From: Gymnothorax reevesii
Lineage: Eukaryota; Chordata; Actinopteri; Anguilliformes; Muraenidae
Direction: 5' to 3'
DNA: 64,000 nucleotides
Assembly (NCBI GenBank): GCA_029721435.1
Contig: CM056577.1
Coordinates: 30,596,719 to 30,660,718 of the forward strand
The notes under the pieces were generated by a model, which ran no database searches, was not told the DNA's origin, and worked only from the letters and a program-made list of their open reading frames with translations. This document shows positions 10,090 to 21,193 of this stretch, one piece after another (the first letter of the stretch is position 1; every line of letters begins with the position of its first letter). A program made the position numbers and the translations under genes.

Positions 10090-11530
10090 GGCCATCCAGG
10101 AAGTCTGACCAAGAACTGATTCAGAACCTAACAGATCTTCAGGGCCAGTTGCTGGCACAACATAGATCGCAATCAGTAGAGTTCCTAGGAATTAAGTAGT
10201 ATGTTGTTTAGAGACATGGTGTGCACGCCAAAGCAGGGTGGTGCTCCCGGGGACCCCAGAGCAGGCAGGGAGAGAAAGTTGGGTGACTGTAGGACGTCAG
10301 CGCCGGAAAGGGCGTGCACACGGTACAGCGACAGCTCCTCCAGTGGTTGAGGTGTCCAACCGATTCCGGCCCTTGCAGGAACTCGAATTGGCCCCTGACC
10401 CAGCGAGTCGGGGGACTGATGAGCAGCAGGGCACCCTGTTGGCCTCTACCCCTCAGAAAAGACAGTTAGTGATAGTGGGGGACTCAATACTTAGAGGAAT
10501 AGACAGTATAGTCTGTTCGTGCGACAAGGAGTCTCGTACGGTGTGTTGCCTGCCTGGTGCCTAAGTAGGAGACCTCCTGGAGCGTGAGGACAAGCTCCTG
10601 GCCAGAGCTGGGAGGGATCCAGTTATCATGGTCCATATTGGGACAAATGACATAGGTAAGGGTAGGTTTGAAGTTCTGCAAGGCAAATTTGTGGAATTAA
10701 CTGAAAAGCTTAGGAGCAGATCCTCCACGGTAGGGTTCTCCGGGATTCTACCGGTACCACGTGCAAGCAGAGGGAAGCAGAATTTTATCTAGAGGTTTAA
10801 CATGTGGCCACGAACCTGGTGTTGGAAAGAGAGGTATGAGTTTATGGGGCACTGGAACTACTTCTGGGACAGGGGTGACCTTTTCAAGCCGGATGGGCTA
10901 CACCTGAACCAGAGGGTTTACCTTTACACTGGGTCAGCTTATGTTGAGGATAGCACAGAGTTATTTAAACTAGGGACTTGGGGGACAGGGAGGTCACAGA
11001 GTGTTATACAGAGGGAAATACAAACTGCCCTGATGGAAGCTGACACTGTCACATGCACAATTGATGATATATTTTTAAAGCAACAAAGTGTGGTGAAGGG
11101 CTTAGAGCAGTGGGCACATGGGAAATTGAAGGGGAAGAGCATTTGTGATAACCTGAAATGTTTTTATCTGAATTCAGGAAGCATAAAAAATAAATTTCCA
11201 GAACTTGAGGCCCTTATGATTAGTGAGGGCTATGACATATTTGGGATTACAGAGACATGATTTAGTGAAGAGGATGGAGATGAATGTAATATAGAAGGTT
11301 TTAAGCTCTTTAGGAAGGATAGATGTAATAGGCGAGGAGGGGGTGTAGCACTCTATGTGAACAGAGACATAAATGTGCAGAAAATTCCTGAAATTGAACA
11401 TTCCTTGCCCTGTGAAGATATCTGGGTCAGGCTAGTTGGCAAAGACGAGACTGATTTAAACATAGGGGTATGCTATCGACTGCCAGCTTTGAACAGTATT
11501 GCCAATGAAATGCTCTTTAAGAGGATTACG
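10090..11530 (+). pseudogene. CR1 LINE copy A, 5' part: SGNH esterase and endonuclease start
   Basis: This is the 5' portion of a CR1-group LINE. From about 10140 a short helical, Gln-rich stretch (QNLTDLQGQLLAQHRSQ) could be an ORF1 coiled coil. Then, in one frame from about 10220 on, come the SGNH-hydrolase blocks: IVGDSILRGID near 10475 (nucleophile Ser), HIGTNDIG near 10635 (block with Gly and Asn), and PDGLHLNQ near 10890 (Asp-x-x-His). After about 85 codons the N-terminal apurinic-type endonuclease follows (LNSGSIKNKF near 11170, DIFGITET near 11237, RRGGGVALYVNRDI near 11330). Stops interrupt the frame at 10562, 10790 and 11258. CR1-like sequence fades at about 11530, and a short interspersed repeat and a mariner insertion follow. 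The rest of this copy resumes at 13225 and 14804. It is a decayed pseudogene. Confidence 0.85.
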
Positions 11531-11544
11531 CCAGCTGACCCTGA

Positions 11545-11665
11545 CCAATGTACTGGCCTTAGAACTGGAGTTGGTCCCTGGGCGCTGCTCTGTGGCTGCC
11601 CACTGCTCCTCACTATAGGATGGGTCAAATGCAGAGGACAAATTACCCCATGGGGTTCAACAAAG
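11545..11665 (+). repeat. Short interspersed repeat fragment (SINE-tail-like)
   Basis: The block includes tgggcgctgctctgtggctg, then cccactgctcctcac and gggtcaaatgcagaggacaa. I associate this sequence with the 3' part of SINE-like repeats widespread in fish. There is no polymerase III box in the visible part. It interrupts the CR1 copy and ends at the TA used by the next mariner insertion. Confidence 0.35.
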
Positions 11666-11667
11666 TA

Positions 11668-13205
11668 CAGAACCCAAAACCAGTGAAGTTGGCACGTTAT
11701 GTAAATCGTAGGTAAAAACAGAATACAATGATTTGCAAATCCTTTTCAACTTATATTCAATTGAATACAGTGCAAAGACAAGATGTTTAAAGTTCAAACT
11801 GAGAAACTTTATTTTTTTTCGCAAATAATCATCAACTTAGAATTTAAAGGCAGCAACACATTGCAAAAAAGTTGGCACAGGGGCCTTTTTACCACTGTGT
11901 TACATCGCCTTTCCTTTTAACGACACTCAGTAAACGTTTGGGAACTGAGGAGACCAATTTTTGAAGCTTTTCAGGTGGAACTCTTTCCCATTCTTGCTTG
12001 ATGTACAGCTTAAGTTGTTCAACAGTCCGGGGTCTCCGTTGTCGTATTTCACGCTTCATAATGCGCCAAACATTTTCAATAAGAGACAGGTCTGGACTAC
12101 AGGCAGGCCAGTCTAGTACCCGCACTCTTTTACTACGGAGCCATGCTGTTGTAACATGTGCAGAATGTGGCTTGGCCTTGTCTTGCTGAAATAAGCAGGG
12201 GCGTCCATGAAAAAGACGTTGCTTGGATGGCAACATATGTTGCTCCAAAACCTGTATGTACCTTTCAGCATTAATGGTGCCTTCACATATGTGTAAGTTG
12301 CCCATGCCTTGGGCGCTAATACACTCCCATACCATCACAGATGCTGGCTTTTGAACTTTGCACCTATAACAGTCTGGATGGTTCTTTTCCTCTTTGGTCC
12401 AGAGGACACGACGTCCACAGTTTCCAAAAACAATTTGAAATGTGGACTCGTCAGACCACAGAACACTTTTCCACTTTGCATCAGTCCATCCTAGATGAGC
12501 TTGGGCCCAGCGAAGCCGGCGGCGTTTCTGGGTGCTGTTGATAAATGGCTTTCGCTTTACATTGTAGAGTTTTAACTTGCACTTGCAGATGTAGTGACGA
12601 ACTGTAGTTACTGACAGTGGTTTTCTGAAGTGTTCCTGAGCACGGGCATTCAATGTTGGTTTTCGGCCTTGTCGCTTATGTGCAGTGATTTCTCCAGATT
12701 CTCTGAACCTTTTGACGATATTACGGACCGTAAATGATGAAATCCCTAAATTTCTTGCAATAGCTCCTAGAGGAATGTTGTTTTTAAACTGTTCGACAAT
12801 CAGCTCACGCATTTGTTCACTAAGTGGTGACCCTCGCCCCATCCTTTTTTGTGAATGACTGAGCATTTCAGGGAAGCTGCTTTTATACCCAATCATGGCA
12901 CCCACCTGTTCCCAATTAGCCCGTTCACCTGTGGGATGTTCCAAATAAGGGTATGATGAGCATTTCTCAACTCTCTCAGTCTTTTTTGCCACTTGTGCCA
13001 GCTTTTTTGAAACATGTTGCAGGCATCAAATTCCAAATGAGCTAATATTTGCAAAAAATTACATAGTTTACCTGTTCGAATATTAACTAACTTGTCTTTG
13101 CAGTATATTCAATTGAATATAGGTTGAAAAGGATTTGCAAATCATTGTATTCTGTTTTTATTTACGATTTACACAACGTGCCAACTTCACTGTTTTTGGG
13201 TTTTG
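11668..13205 (-). mobile_element. Tc1/mariner element, copy 1 (1.54 kb)
   Basis: The element lies between TA dinucleotides at 11666-11667 and 13206-13207. Its ends are inverted repeats of more than 100 bp: the left begins cagaacccaaaaccagtgaa and runs to the ttatattcaattgaatac words; the right is the reverse complement with a few differences. A single antisense transposase frame fills the interior. It inserted into CR1 copy A. A second copy of the same family sits at 40321-41920. Confidence 0.95.
11889..12992 (-). CDS. Tc1-type transposase, open frame with internal deletion
   Basis: This encodes a DD34E transposase that would cut and paste the surrounding element by binding its terminal repeats. 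The frame is open for 367 codons, but the likely native start is the Met at about residue 52 (MGRGSPLSEQMRE), giving roughly 316 residues. In order: a helix-turn-helix (LGAIARNLGISSFTVRNIVK), a GRKP hinge, then the catalytic core with the first Asp in LWSDEST, the second in FQQDKAKPH, and Glu in SLIENVW 35 residues after it. Compared with copy 2 it lacks 69 bp (23 codons) between KPTLNAR and QEHFRK, in the DNA-binding half. It also reads VMVWECIS where copy 2 has Gly in place of Glu. The frame is intact but the protein is probably inactive. No host gene role is suggested. Confidence 0.85.
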   Translation of the reverse strand: MAKKTERVEKCSSYPYLEHPTGERANWEQVGAMIGYKSSFPEMLSHSQKRMGRGSPLSEQMRELIVEQFKNNIPLGAIARNLGISSFTVRNIVKRFRESGEITAHKRQGRKPTLNARAQEHFRKPLSVTTVRHYICKCKLKLYNVKRKPFINSTQKRRRLRWAQAHLGWTDAKWKSVLWSDESTFQIVFGNCGRRVLWTKEEKNHPDCYRCKVQKPASVMVWECISAQGMGNLHICEGTINAERYIQVLEQHMLPSKQRLFHGRPCLFQQDKAKPHSAHVTTAWLRSKRVRVLDWPACSPDLSLIENVWRIMKREIRQRRPRTVEQLKLYIKQEWERVPPEKLQKLVSSVPKRLLSVVKRKGDVTQW

Positions 13206-13224
13206 TATATCTTATCTTATGTTT

Positions 13225-13282
13225 AAATTATGTGAATAAGTATATTAATAAACCTAAAAGAGAGAAGGCAATTTTAGACTTA
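13225..13282 (+). pseudogene. CR1 copy A, small middle fragment
   Basis: The reading NKYINKPKREKAILDL matches the segment QYVNKPTREKAILDL in the CR1 copy at 42651-44956. It therefore bridges the mariner insertion on its left and the TTA-flanked insertion on its right, and shows that all three blocks belong to one LINE copy. Confidence 0.8.
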
Positions 13283-14803
13283 GGGCCCTATCTTACGCCA
13301 GAGTCCCTAAACCCGTTGTTTGGGGATTTAGCATTGCGGAAAAGGCATTCTCCCGCAAAGGTTGCTATCTTGCACACCGTCCTTTATCCCTAAAACTCCT
13401 GCACTATCTGTGATATAATGCGTAGGTGTGGTTTGGGCGTTACGCCCGTTAAACCAATCAGTGTGCCAGGTACCAATGGCTTTAGGAGCAGGCTGCAGTA
13501 TCCCAAACCTCAAACCGAAACGCGTGATGGAAAGAGGAAGATTGCCAAGTTAAATTGCTTGTGCATGAGGTCAAATCCAGACAGGGAAGATCTGTTTTTG
13601 TTAAGGTAATCATTAATTGTATTATTATTATTATTCTTATTATTCTTGCCATTATTATTATTTGCCATTGACATATTGTTTAATGTCTGGTATGTAATTA
13701 AAAAAAACATCAAGCCTATCCCTTTTGTGAGGGAAACTTAAAAAAAAAAAGCATTTCACCACAATTGGGTCATGCTTCCAATTGAGCTGAGTGGGTGTTG
13801 GAATGACCCACTAGCATAAAGAAAATAGTGCCACAGTAACCCTAACAGCAATGGGCAAGGCATACGGACAGCTGGCAGCGGTGTCCACCTCATCTTAGAC
13901 CAGGTGACAGACTTCCGTCACTGCCTGACGTGAGAGGCGTAGTTTTGTCACGCATTCCCGTTTTATGGGAAATAACACTCAGGGCCGGCACAAGACCTGA
14001 AAATTTGGGAGAAAATATTCATCCCTTTATTGACTACAATTAGTCCTGGATAATTTGATGATTTTCCCTAATTAACACGTTTTCCAATTCAAGAATAATC
14101 AAGTGGCAATTGAGGACACTGCTTCTCTCCCCTATGCGATCTAACAGCGAAAAATAATGGGCTACATTCAGTACAGAAAAATAATTTAATTATAAATAGG
14201 TCTATGCACTGGTACTCAGCAAAGGTATTTTTTTTCCAGCGAGAGCAGAATTTCAGAACTCTTTTCCTAATGAAAGTAATTTCAGCGACAAGTACACACA
14301 CCTGTTTTTGCAGCACGGTCACGCAACTTGCTGTAAAAAAATAGACAGCCATCCGATTGGATAATGTAACTGGGTGAAACCACGTACTTGTCACCAGAAT
14401 TACCTTCATTCGCTGAAGAGTTCTGAAATGCCGCTCTCGCTGGAAAAAAGTTACGTCGCTGAGTGCCAGTGCATAGACCTAATTATAATTAATTATTTTT
14501 CTGAACTGAATGTAGCCCATTTGTCACTGTTAGATCGCATAGGGGGAGGGAAGTCGTGTCTTTAATTGCCAAATGGGTAGCGGGTTGTTTGAGGACCCGC
14601 TGTGTGGTCAAAATAGCAATCGTAGGGAAAGTGCATAAACACGCCCACAGGCACACCTCCAGGCGCAAATTAGGGAGTCGGCATAATGCATAGCAGGTAG
14701 TGTGGCTGCAAGATACCTTTTAGGGTTAGTGGAAGCTGCTAAATGCGTAATTCAGGGTAGCGGGTAGTTGCAACAGGTAGGGCAGTGTGAAAGATAGAGC
14801 TCC
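13283..14803. mobile_element. PIF/Harbinger-like non-autonomous element (TTA duplication)
   Basis: The element splits the CR1 codons for ILDL and VLCND. TTA precedes it (13280-13282) and follows it (14804-14806), the 3-bp duplication typical of PIF/Harbinger. The ends are imperfect inverted repeats: gggccctatctta on the left, and on the right the complement of ggagctctatcttt. The interior (1.52 kb) has no convincing transposase and holds a large inverted duplication (14103-14275 against 14403-14572). Its internal ORFs are considered shadows of that duplication. Confidence 0.75.
14103..14572. repeat. Large internal inverted repeat, arms about 170 bp
   Basis: The left arm (14103-14275) includes ctatgcgatctaacag, gggctacattcagt, aggtctatgcactgg and ccagcgagagc. 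The right arm (14403-14572) carries the reverse complement of each in reverse order. A spacer of about 125 bp separates them. The whole would form a long hairpin inside the Harbinger-like element. Confidence 0.8.
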
Positions 14804-16923
14804 TTAGTGCTCTGTAATGACCCAGATAGAATTAGCAATGTTGAGGTACCGGAGCCACTTGGGACAAGTGATCACCCTACTGTTAATTTTGATGTTTCAA
14901 GGGAAGTTAAAAAGGTGTCTTCAAAAACAAGAATTTTCAATTTTAGGCAAGCAAACTTTGACAGGATGCGTTCATATCTTAGTGAAATAAAATGGGAGAC
15001 ACTCCTGGACTGTGAGTCTGTAAATGAGATGAGGGAAAGATTTAAGGGGGTTTTACTTGATTCACAATGCAGATTCATTCCATAGGTGTCCAAAAGAAAG
15101 CTGAAAAAGCAGAATCCTCAGTGGATGACCACAGCTATTTGTAGGAGTTTGAGGGAAAAGAGGAATCTTAATAAGATGTACATAAAGGATAACAATGAGA
15201 ACACTAAGGCTGAATACTGTGAAATGCGGGCTGTGGTCAAAAAAGAGCTGAGGAATGGTAGAAGACTGTATGAAAGACAAATTGCAGAGGGGGCAAAAAC
15301 TAACCCTAAGCGCTTCTTTCAGTACTGTAGCAGAAAAAGGAAAGTTAAAGAGCAGGTTAAGTGCATAAAGAATAAATATGGATCACAAGAATAATAAAGA
15401 ATAAATATGGATGATAACAAGGATATTGCTGATACCTTAAACAGTTACTTTGTTGAGAATTTTTCTTCAGAGCGGGTTTTTATTCGGCCAGAGGGCATGT
15501 CCAAACTGGAGATATACCAAATGATTGGAAAAAGGGCAATATAATGGCAATATATAAGAAAGGGGACCTTACTGAGCCATGAAATTACAGGCCAGTCAGT
15601 TTAACTTGCTTTGCTTGCAAAATACTGGAATCTATCATAAAAGATGAGCTGGACTTATTTCTTGAACATAACAGTATCTTGAGGGATAGCCACATGGTTT
15701 CCGTATAGGAACATCATGCCAGACAAACCTTCTGGAATTTTTTGAAGAGGCCACCAAGACTTAGGACCAGAGCAGGGCTTATGACATTATATACTTGGAT
15801 TTTCAGAGAGCATTTGATACAATACTGCATAAGAGACTAATTTTTAAAATGAGCTCCATTGGAGTTACCTGTGGTATTTTGAAGTGGATTCTAAACTGGT
15901 AACAGGACAGAACACAAATAGTGGTGGTCAGTGGTATCTCATCTGAGCTAGGTATGGTAGGGAGTGGCATCCCCCAGGGATCGGTGTTGGGACCTCTACT
16001 GTTCCTCATCTACATTAATAGCAAACTAGTTAATTTGCAGATGATACTACAATAGTAAATTGGGATGGATGGATGGATGGATGGATGGATGGGCAGAAGT
16101 GTGGCAAATTAAATTTAATGTAGCGAAATGTAAAGTTGTACATGTAGGTAATGTTAACATTAGACGGGATTACTGCATGGGAGGTTTAAAACTGGAATGT
16201 GTCCTACTCGAAAAAGATCTGGGAGTGATTGTTGACCAAACCCTCACAGGCTCTAGCCATTGTGCTGTAGCAGTGAAAAAAGCCAATTGAATGCTGGGAT
16301 ATATTGCCAAAAGTATTGAGTACAAATCTAAGGAGGTGATGCTTCTTTTGTAAAACACATTTGTCAGACCACAATTGGAGTACTGTGTACAGTTCTGGGG
16401 ACCATACTTTAAGAAAGATATAGAGGCTCTAGAAAAAGTTCAGAGAAGAGCCAGTAAGCTAATTCCGGGTATAAAAGATGAAAGCTTTGAGAAGAGGCTG
16501 AAGATCCTCAATCTCTTTAGTCTTAGGAAAAGGAGACTTAGGGGTGATCTAATTGAGGTCTTTAAATATGTTTAAGGGATTAACAAAGAGAATTATGTTG
16601 GATTTCTTCGACCAAGTGTTTTTAGTAGAACTCAGGTCACAAATGGAAGTTGACCAAAGGTAAATTTAGCACTGATATTCGGAAATATTTCTACACCCAA
16701 GAGTAACTTTGATATGATATAGCTTGCCTGACCATATTGCTGAGGCAGAGACCTTGGGAGTTTTCAAGAGCAGGCTTGACTTAAAGCTAGATACCATTGA
16801 GTCATTGAGTATCTGAAGTGATATATTCATATCACTATATATTCAATAGTATAAAGAAACTAGCGAGCCTAGTTGGGCTGAATGGCCTGTTCTCGTCATG
16901 TTATGTTATGTTATGTTATATTA
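14804..16923 (+). pseudogene. CR1 LINE copy A, 3' part: linker, reverse transcriptase relic, tail
   Basis: The plus strand continues the CR1 coding sequence. It shows EPLGTSDHPTVNFDVSREVK (end of endonuclease), NFRQANFDRMRSYL, IKWETLLDCESVNEM and TNPKRFFQYCSRKRK. From about 15420 a heavily eroded reverse transcriptase follows, with a deletion around 15475. Traces of its core include the ggcatcccccagggatcggt sequence (15965). Its C-terminal part is clearer: FNVAKCKVVHVGN (16113), LEKDLGVIVDQTL (16207), [19 protein letters not shown] (16366) and [20 protein letters not shown] (16507). Stops and frameshifts are frequent. The 3' end has the family signature gggctgaatggcctgttctc followed by four to five TTATG units (16896-16920), which CR1 elements use in place of poly(A). 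A (GGAT)n array lies inside. Confidence 0.9.
16061..16092 (+). repeat. (GGAT)n microsatellite
   Basis: Eight units of ggat, inside the RT region of CR1 copy A, where the other copy has none, so it expanded after insertion. Confidence 0.9.
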
Positions 16924-18420
16924 GATGATCCACACTCTTTCCTGGATATCAAATCTCACCAAGCCGTGTGAGAAATAGAATAAGCTTCATTCACACTCCC
17001 ACATGGGTCTATTGTGAAATAACGGGTCTCTGCTCAGAGAATAAAATAAACATTGTCCTTTGAGGCAGGAAAAAATTTGTCTGCACTTGTCTGAAATATT
17101 TCTTAATAGTTTAGGGATATATCTTTAAATAATCTTAGTCACACATTAACGCCAGATTAAATAAATGAAAGCAATCACCTGAGAGTCCGGGCATGTCCGT
17201 TAATCTGGTGCGCAAACACTAGAGTTTTTTTTTTTTTTTAAAAAGGAACTCAAAGAACTGCTTATTCCTGCAGGTTTGTCCTAATATAACCATTATGGTC
17301 AGTTATTCTCGCTGGCAGTACAATGTGTTGAGGCAGGAGTTACAGTTGGTACTGAAAAGTGCTGTGTATAACTTAAGGCTGGAGGAAATTACCTCTGATG
17401 CGATTGTACTTGAGCTTTTCTTTATACAGTGTCGTTGCAGACCTGTACGCTCTTTGATATGCTTTGAGGGGAATATGCATTAGGTCTGTTTCCATCCATC
17501 TATTTTTCATTGATTTTTCAACTTTTACAAAAGAAACCTTGACGGAAAACACAAAGTGCTAATCTTTGAAAGGGGATTAAAACTTCATGTGCTTAGCAGA
17601 AGTGGTTTGGCGAACCAACTAAATCAGTCATAATTGCGATACAGGAGTATGGAAACCTTTAAATCGTATCAAAAATGACACACAGTGAGTTTGCGAACAC
17701 AAATATTCAGCGATTGGGAACAGCCATTGTGGTTTTGGGTGTTGTATTTGGTGGTGTTGTATCTTGAGGATAATTTGCAAAATGTAGTTGATGTGAACTT
17801 TAACTTTTCAATCAATCATTACTACTGCACTTCCTTCTGTTGACCTGGTCTGTGCCATTGACTGCGTGCCCTGCCATTTTGCTGACATCATTACATTTAT
17901 TATTATGCGGTCTTGTCCGCGAATGTTTCATGCTTTGTTTTGATTCTTTGTTTGTTTTGTGTAATTACCTCGCCTCGAATTCCGCCTTTGTGGTTTCCCT
18001 TTTGCATAAAGCAAAGCCACAGCACTTACTCCTGTGTTTGTCCCTGAGCTCACCGTTACACCTACAGCAGAGACCATCCAATCACAGTCCTGGATGGCCG
18101 AGAACTGCTGGCTGAACTCCTTCCCTTTACCTGGGAGTCAGGTGTGAAGACAGTCTGGCCACTCAAAAGCAACAACAACAACAACAACAGCAACAACAAT
18201 AAAACAGGATTTGGATTTGAGAGCCAAAATGGCAGTTCCTTACAGCTCTGAGGGCCCACTGCCAGAGAGTCAACGTGTGTTATTGAAAAGGGGGACCCAG
18301 GGCCGTGCAATTTTAAGGGGCCCTCAGCTCCTTGCTATGCCGGTGTATATTAGAAACTTAAATGCAGTAATGTAAATTACTTTCATGATTATTATCCAGA
18401 ATATTTTATCTCCGTAAACA
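16924..18420. other. Unassigned sequence with short simple repeats
   Basis: Contains a T tract at about 17225-17240 and a (CAA)n stretch at about 18170-18200. A block at 17485-17665 begins ctgtttccatcca and ends near gtatggaaacc. It may be a relic of a MITE like the one at 24459-25042, but this is weak. No gene is recognised. Confidence 0.4.
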
Positions 18421-18448
18421 GTGAGTCTCTGCGTTTGTGTCTATGTGG

Positions 18449-18451
<3 letters not shown>

Positions 18452-18486
<35 letters not shown>
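18452..18486. repeat. (GT)n microsatellite
   Basis: About 17 uninterrupted GT units. Confidence 0.95.
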
Positions 18487-18489
<3 letters not shown>

Positions 18490-18559
18490 TGTGTCTGTGA
18501 GTGCACACAAGTGTGTCTTTCTTTAAACCTTATCTTTGGGCTGTTTCTCAGCGATGGAG

Positions 18560-18960
18560 TTGGGGCACCGATAGTTTACCGGAGAGGAATAACACTTGTG
18601 GCTCTTCATCCATTACTGAATCGATCTGGTGATTAGGCCCCTGGAGGGCTGGCGATAGCTGCTTCTCTCGCGCCTCGTAACTCAGGCCGCAGCTCGCAGG
18701 AATTTCATCTTCTTGCTGTCACTGCTGTCTCCCCCAGACATGAAAAGTCTGTCAAAGTTTTTTTAAAAAAGGAAAAAAAGCATTGAGCGCCGTGTAACCT
18801 ATTCTCTCCGAGAGATTGGCACGCCGGCGCACAATCTGCCGGCTCGTCAGATAAGTCTCGGCCAATTCCACCGATGCACTCTTTTTTTTATTTTGAGTCT
18901 GTCGCAGTCTTCAAATGCATTTTCAGCTTTGCCTCAAAGGTGTCCTTTAAAAAAAAAAAA
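18560..18960. other. CpG-containing single-copy-looking block
   Basis: The stretch is richer in CpG than its surroundings (for example ggcacgccggcgcacaatct around 18821) and matches no repeat elsewhere in the window. It might be a conserved regulatory element, but nothing in the sequence proves function. Confidence 0.2.
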
Positions 18961-20837
18961 GATTGAAGATTCCCATATAATTAATCTGTTATTTTTCCAG
19001 AGGACTGGCAGTTTCAAACGTACACTTGAGAAAAAAAGGTGAATCTGCTTTTTCAAGGCTAAAACACAGCATGCGCTCTCTCTTTGTACCCGAGAAGGCC
19101 GCTGTAACATGTAGAGGTCTCAGAGGTAAGACTAGCTGCTGGTGATATTGCTCTTGTCCTTGTTGATTTGTTCCGCCAATCAAACGACGGCCTTGTGTGG
19201 AAATGTAGCCGGCATGGTGCGTTTGCCGCGGTGCAAGGCCTAAATCAAGGTTGCGTTCCTCTCAGCTTGTGACTGAATTAGTACAGCGCCTGGGTTTGTC
19301 TGCAACTTCGTCACATGAAGCTTCCAAACAACTTTTACAGGCTGCAGCTATAGGTAGTATCTGTCAATAGTCTTTGGACAGTGGCGCAACTTTGAAGTGC
19401 TTTAAAGGCTAAAATGTAGGAGCCTGCACGGAAAGAACCTATATAAACATATAGGTTTTAACACAGGGTCTCATATAGGTTTCGCATATATGTGACATAC
19501 ATAAAATTGGCTATTTTCATATATTATAGGTACATATAGGTACTTGGGAGGTATGGAAAACTGACCACACCTGACATTGTTGAGAGTTTTCGGAGATTAG
19601 TCATTCAAACGAATGATGGAAAACAGATCGTGACCAATCATTCCTTTTAGTGGATATCTGCACGTCGGGCAGACGTCTCATGTTTGCTGGGACAGTTAGT
19701 GAAGGGTATTAAGGGTAAGATTGTTACATGCTAGACAAAAGTACCAAACTTTTTTGTAGGTACCTATAAACAAAGTGAATACAAAAATCCCATGCTCCAA
19801 AAAATGTTGTGTTTTGTGTTAGAAATTCAAGACGGCGGCCAACCTGGCAAATAATCTACATGAAAAATGATAACTTCACGAATACTGAAGATACATAGAT
19901 GTGAGACCCATCTATTTGTAGGTTTTGAAGAACAAGAAAGTCATTGCAATTATTAGAGGCTCCTAGACCAAGTTAAAGGTCAACATGCACATATTTATTC
20001 AAAATAAAAAGCAATCTGTGGTAAATTAAATCAGTATCAGAGATACCAACATGGACCGTGCCTCCCGGCCTTATATAAATGGTTGCATAGCCCATTTTCC
20101 TTCTTTCGCAATCCCTGTTTTACATCCCTTCTTTTTTCCCATACAAGTCAATAGGCGGAATGTTCATATCAACGGGTGGAATGGATTTCAAGGATTTAGA
20201 GTGCAGAGAGACAAAAAAAAACTCAGAAAAAATTTTTTAAATCGCTCCCCCGGCCACAATTTCTAACGTACACACACAAATTCTGCATCAAAACACAGGA
20301 AAATTTGTGCAGGCCTTCACTTTGGAAGAAAACAAACAAAAAGTTGAGATTCTAGGTGCCCCAAAGTGACAAGAGCGCCGACTGACTGTCCCAAAAACAG
20401 CCATTATAACAGGAGCAGAAAAGTTTTGGAAGACAGTAGAGAAACACCTTTTTTAAATTGCCATTCTGACCACATACTCGAAACTACAAGAAAAAAAAAT
20501 ACATGGGGACGCTCAGCAGAGTCCCCTCATGCGCACAATGTTTTTGTTTTCACCATAGGTCCTACGGTCTGCCAGAAAATGGTAGTGGTTTGGTCACTGA
20601 CGATATCTTTGAATTCCTTTCTGTCTCACAGCGCCTGTGAGACAGCAAGCACACAGGGGTGCTGCTGTCTCCATAGAGACAGGCATACACAAAGAGGAGC
20701 TGCTGTGCCAGACGCACACACACGCACACACACACATCTGTCTGTGTTTCTCACTGGTAAAAATACAGCATCAGCAATTAAACAGGCTCGGATAGACCAA
20801 ATTTGTCCTTTAAGCAATTTCAGATGATACCTGTGTG
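18961..20837. other. Unassigned sequence
   Basis: No gene is recognised. There are short self-complementary words such as cctatataaacatatagg (about 19438-19455), and tata-rich stretches near 19480-19545. Open frames at 20366-20827 have no domain motifs. Confidence 0.4.
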
Positions 20838-20936
20838 TCTGTGAGTGTGTGTGTGAGTGAGTGAGTGAGAGAGAGAGAGAGAGAGAGAGAGACACACAGA
20901 TGAACTAACTACACTCTGCCAGACTGCCACTCTAGG

Positions 20937-20973
<37 letters not shown>

Positions 20974-20986
20974 AGTGAGAGAGAGT
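20838..20986. repeat. Compound (GT)n/(GA)n microsatellites
   Basis: Two arrays lie close together: gtgagtgtgtgtgtgagtga changing into pure GA at about 20866-20891, then pure GT at 20939-20970 followed by GA-rich sequence. Both go from GT to GA in the same direction, suggesting a duplicated compound repeat. Confidence 0.9.
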
Positions 20987-21193
20987 CATTGCTTTTCACT
21001 TTAGTGTCAACATTTTAGCAAGCTCATTCTTGAAGTTCGTCCTGACGAAACGCAGTTCTAGGTCTGTTCGCACCTGCAAATGTAGAAAAGATCACATGAT
21101 TGAGTGTTTTATTAACTGGGGGATTATATTTTGCTTAAACTTGCTTAATCAACTTGTTAGTACATGAATCAACAAACAGACAGGTTGCATATA

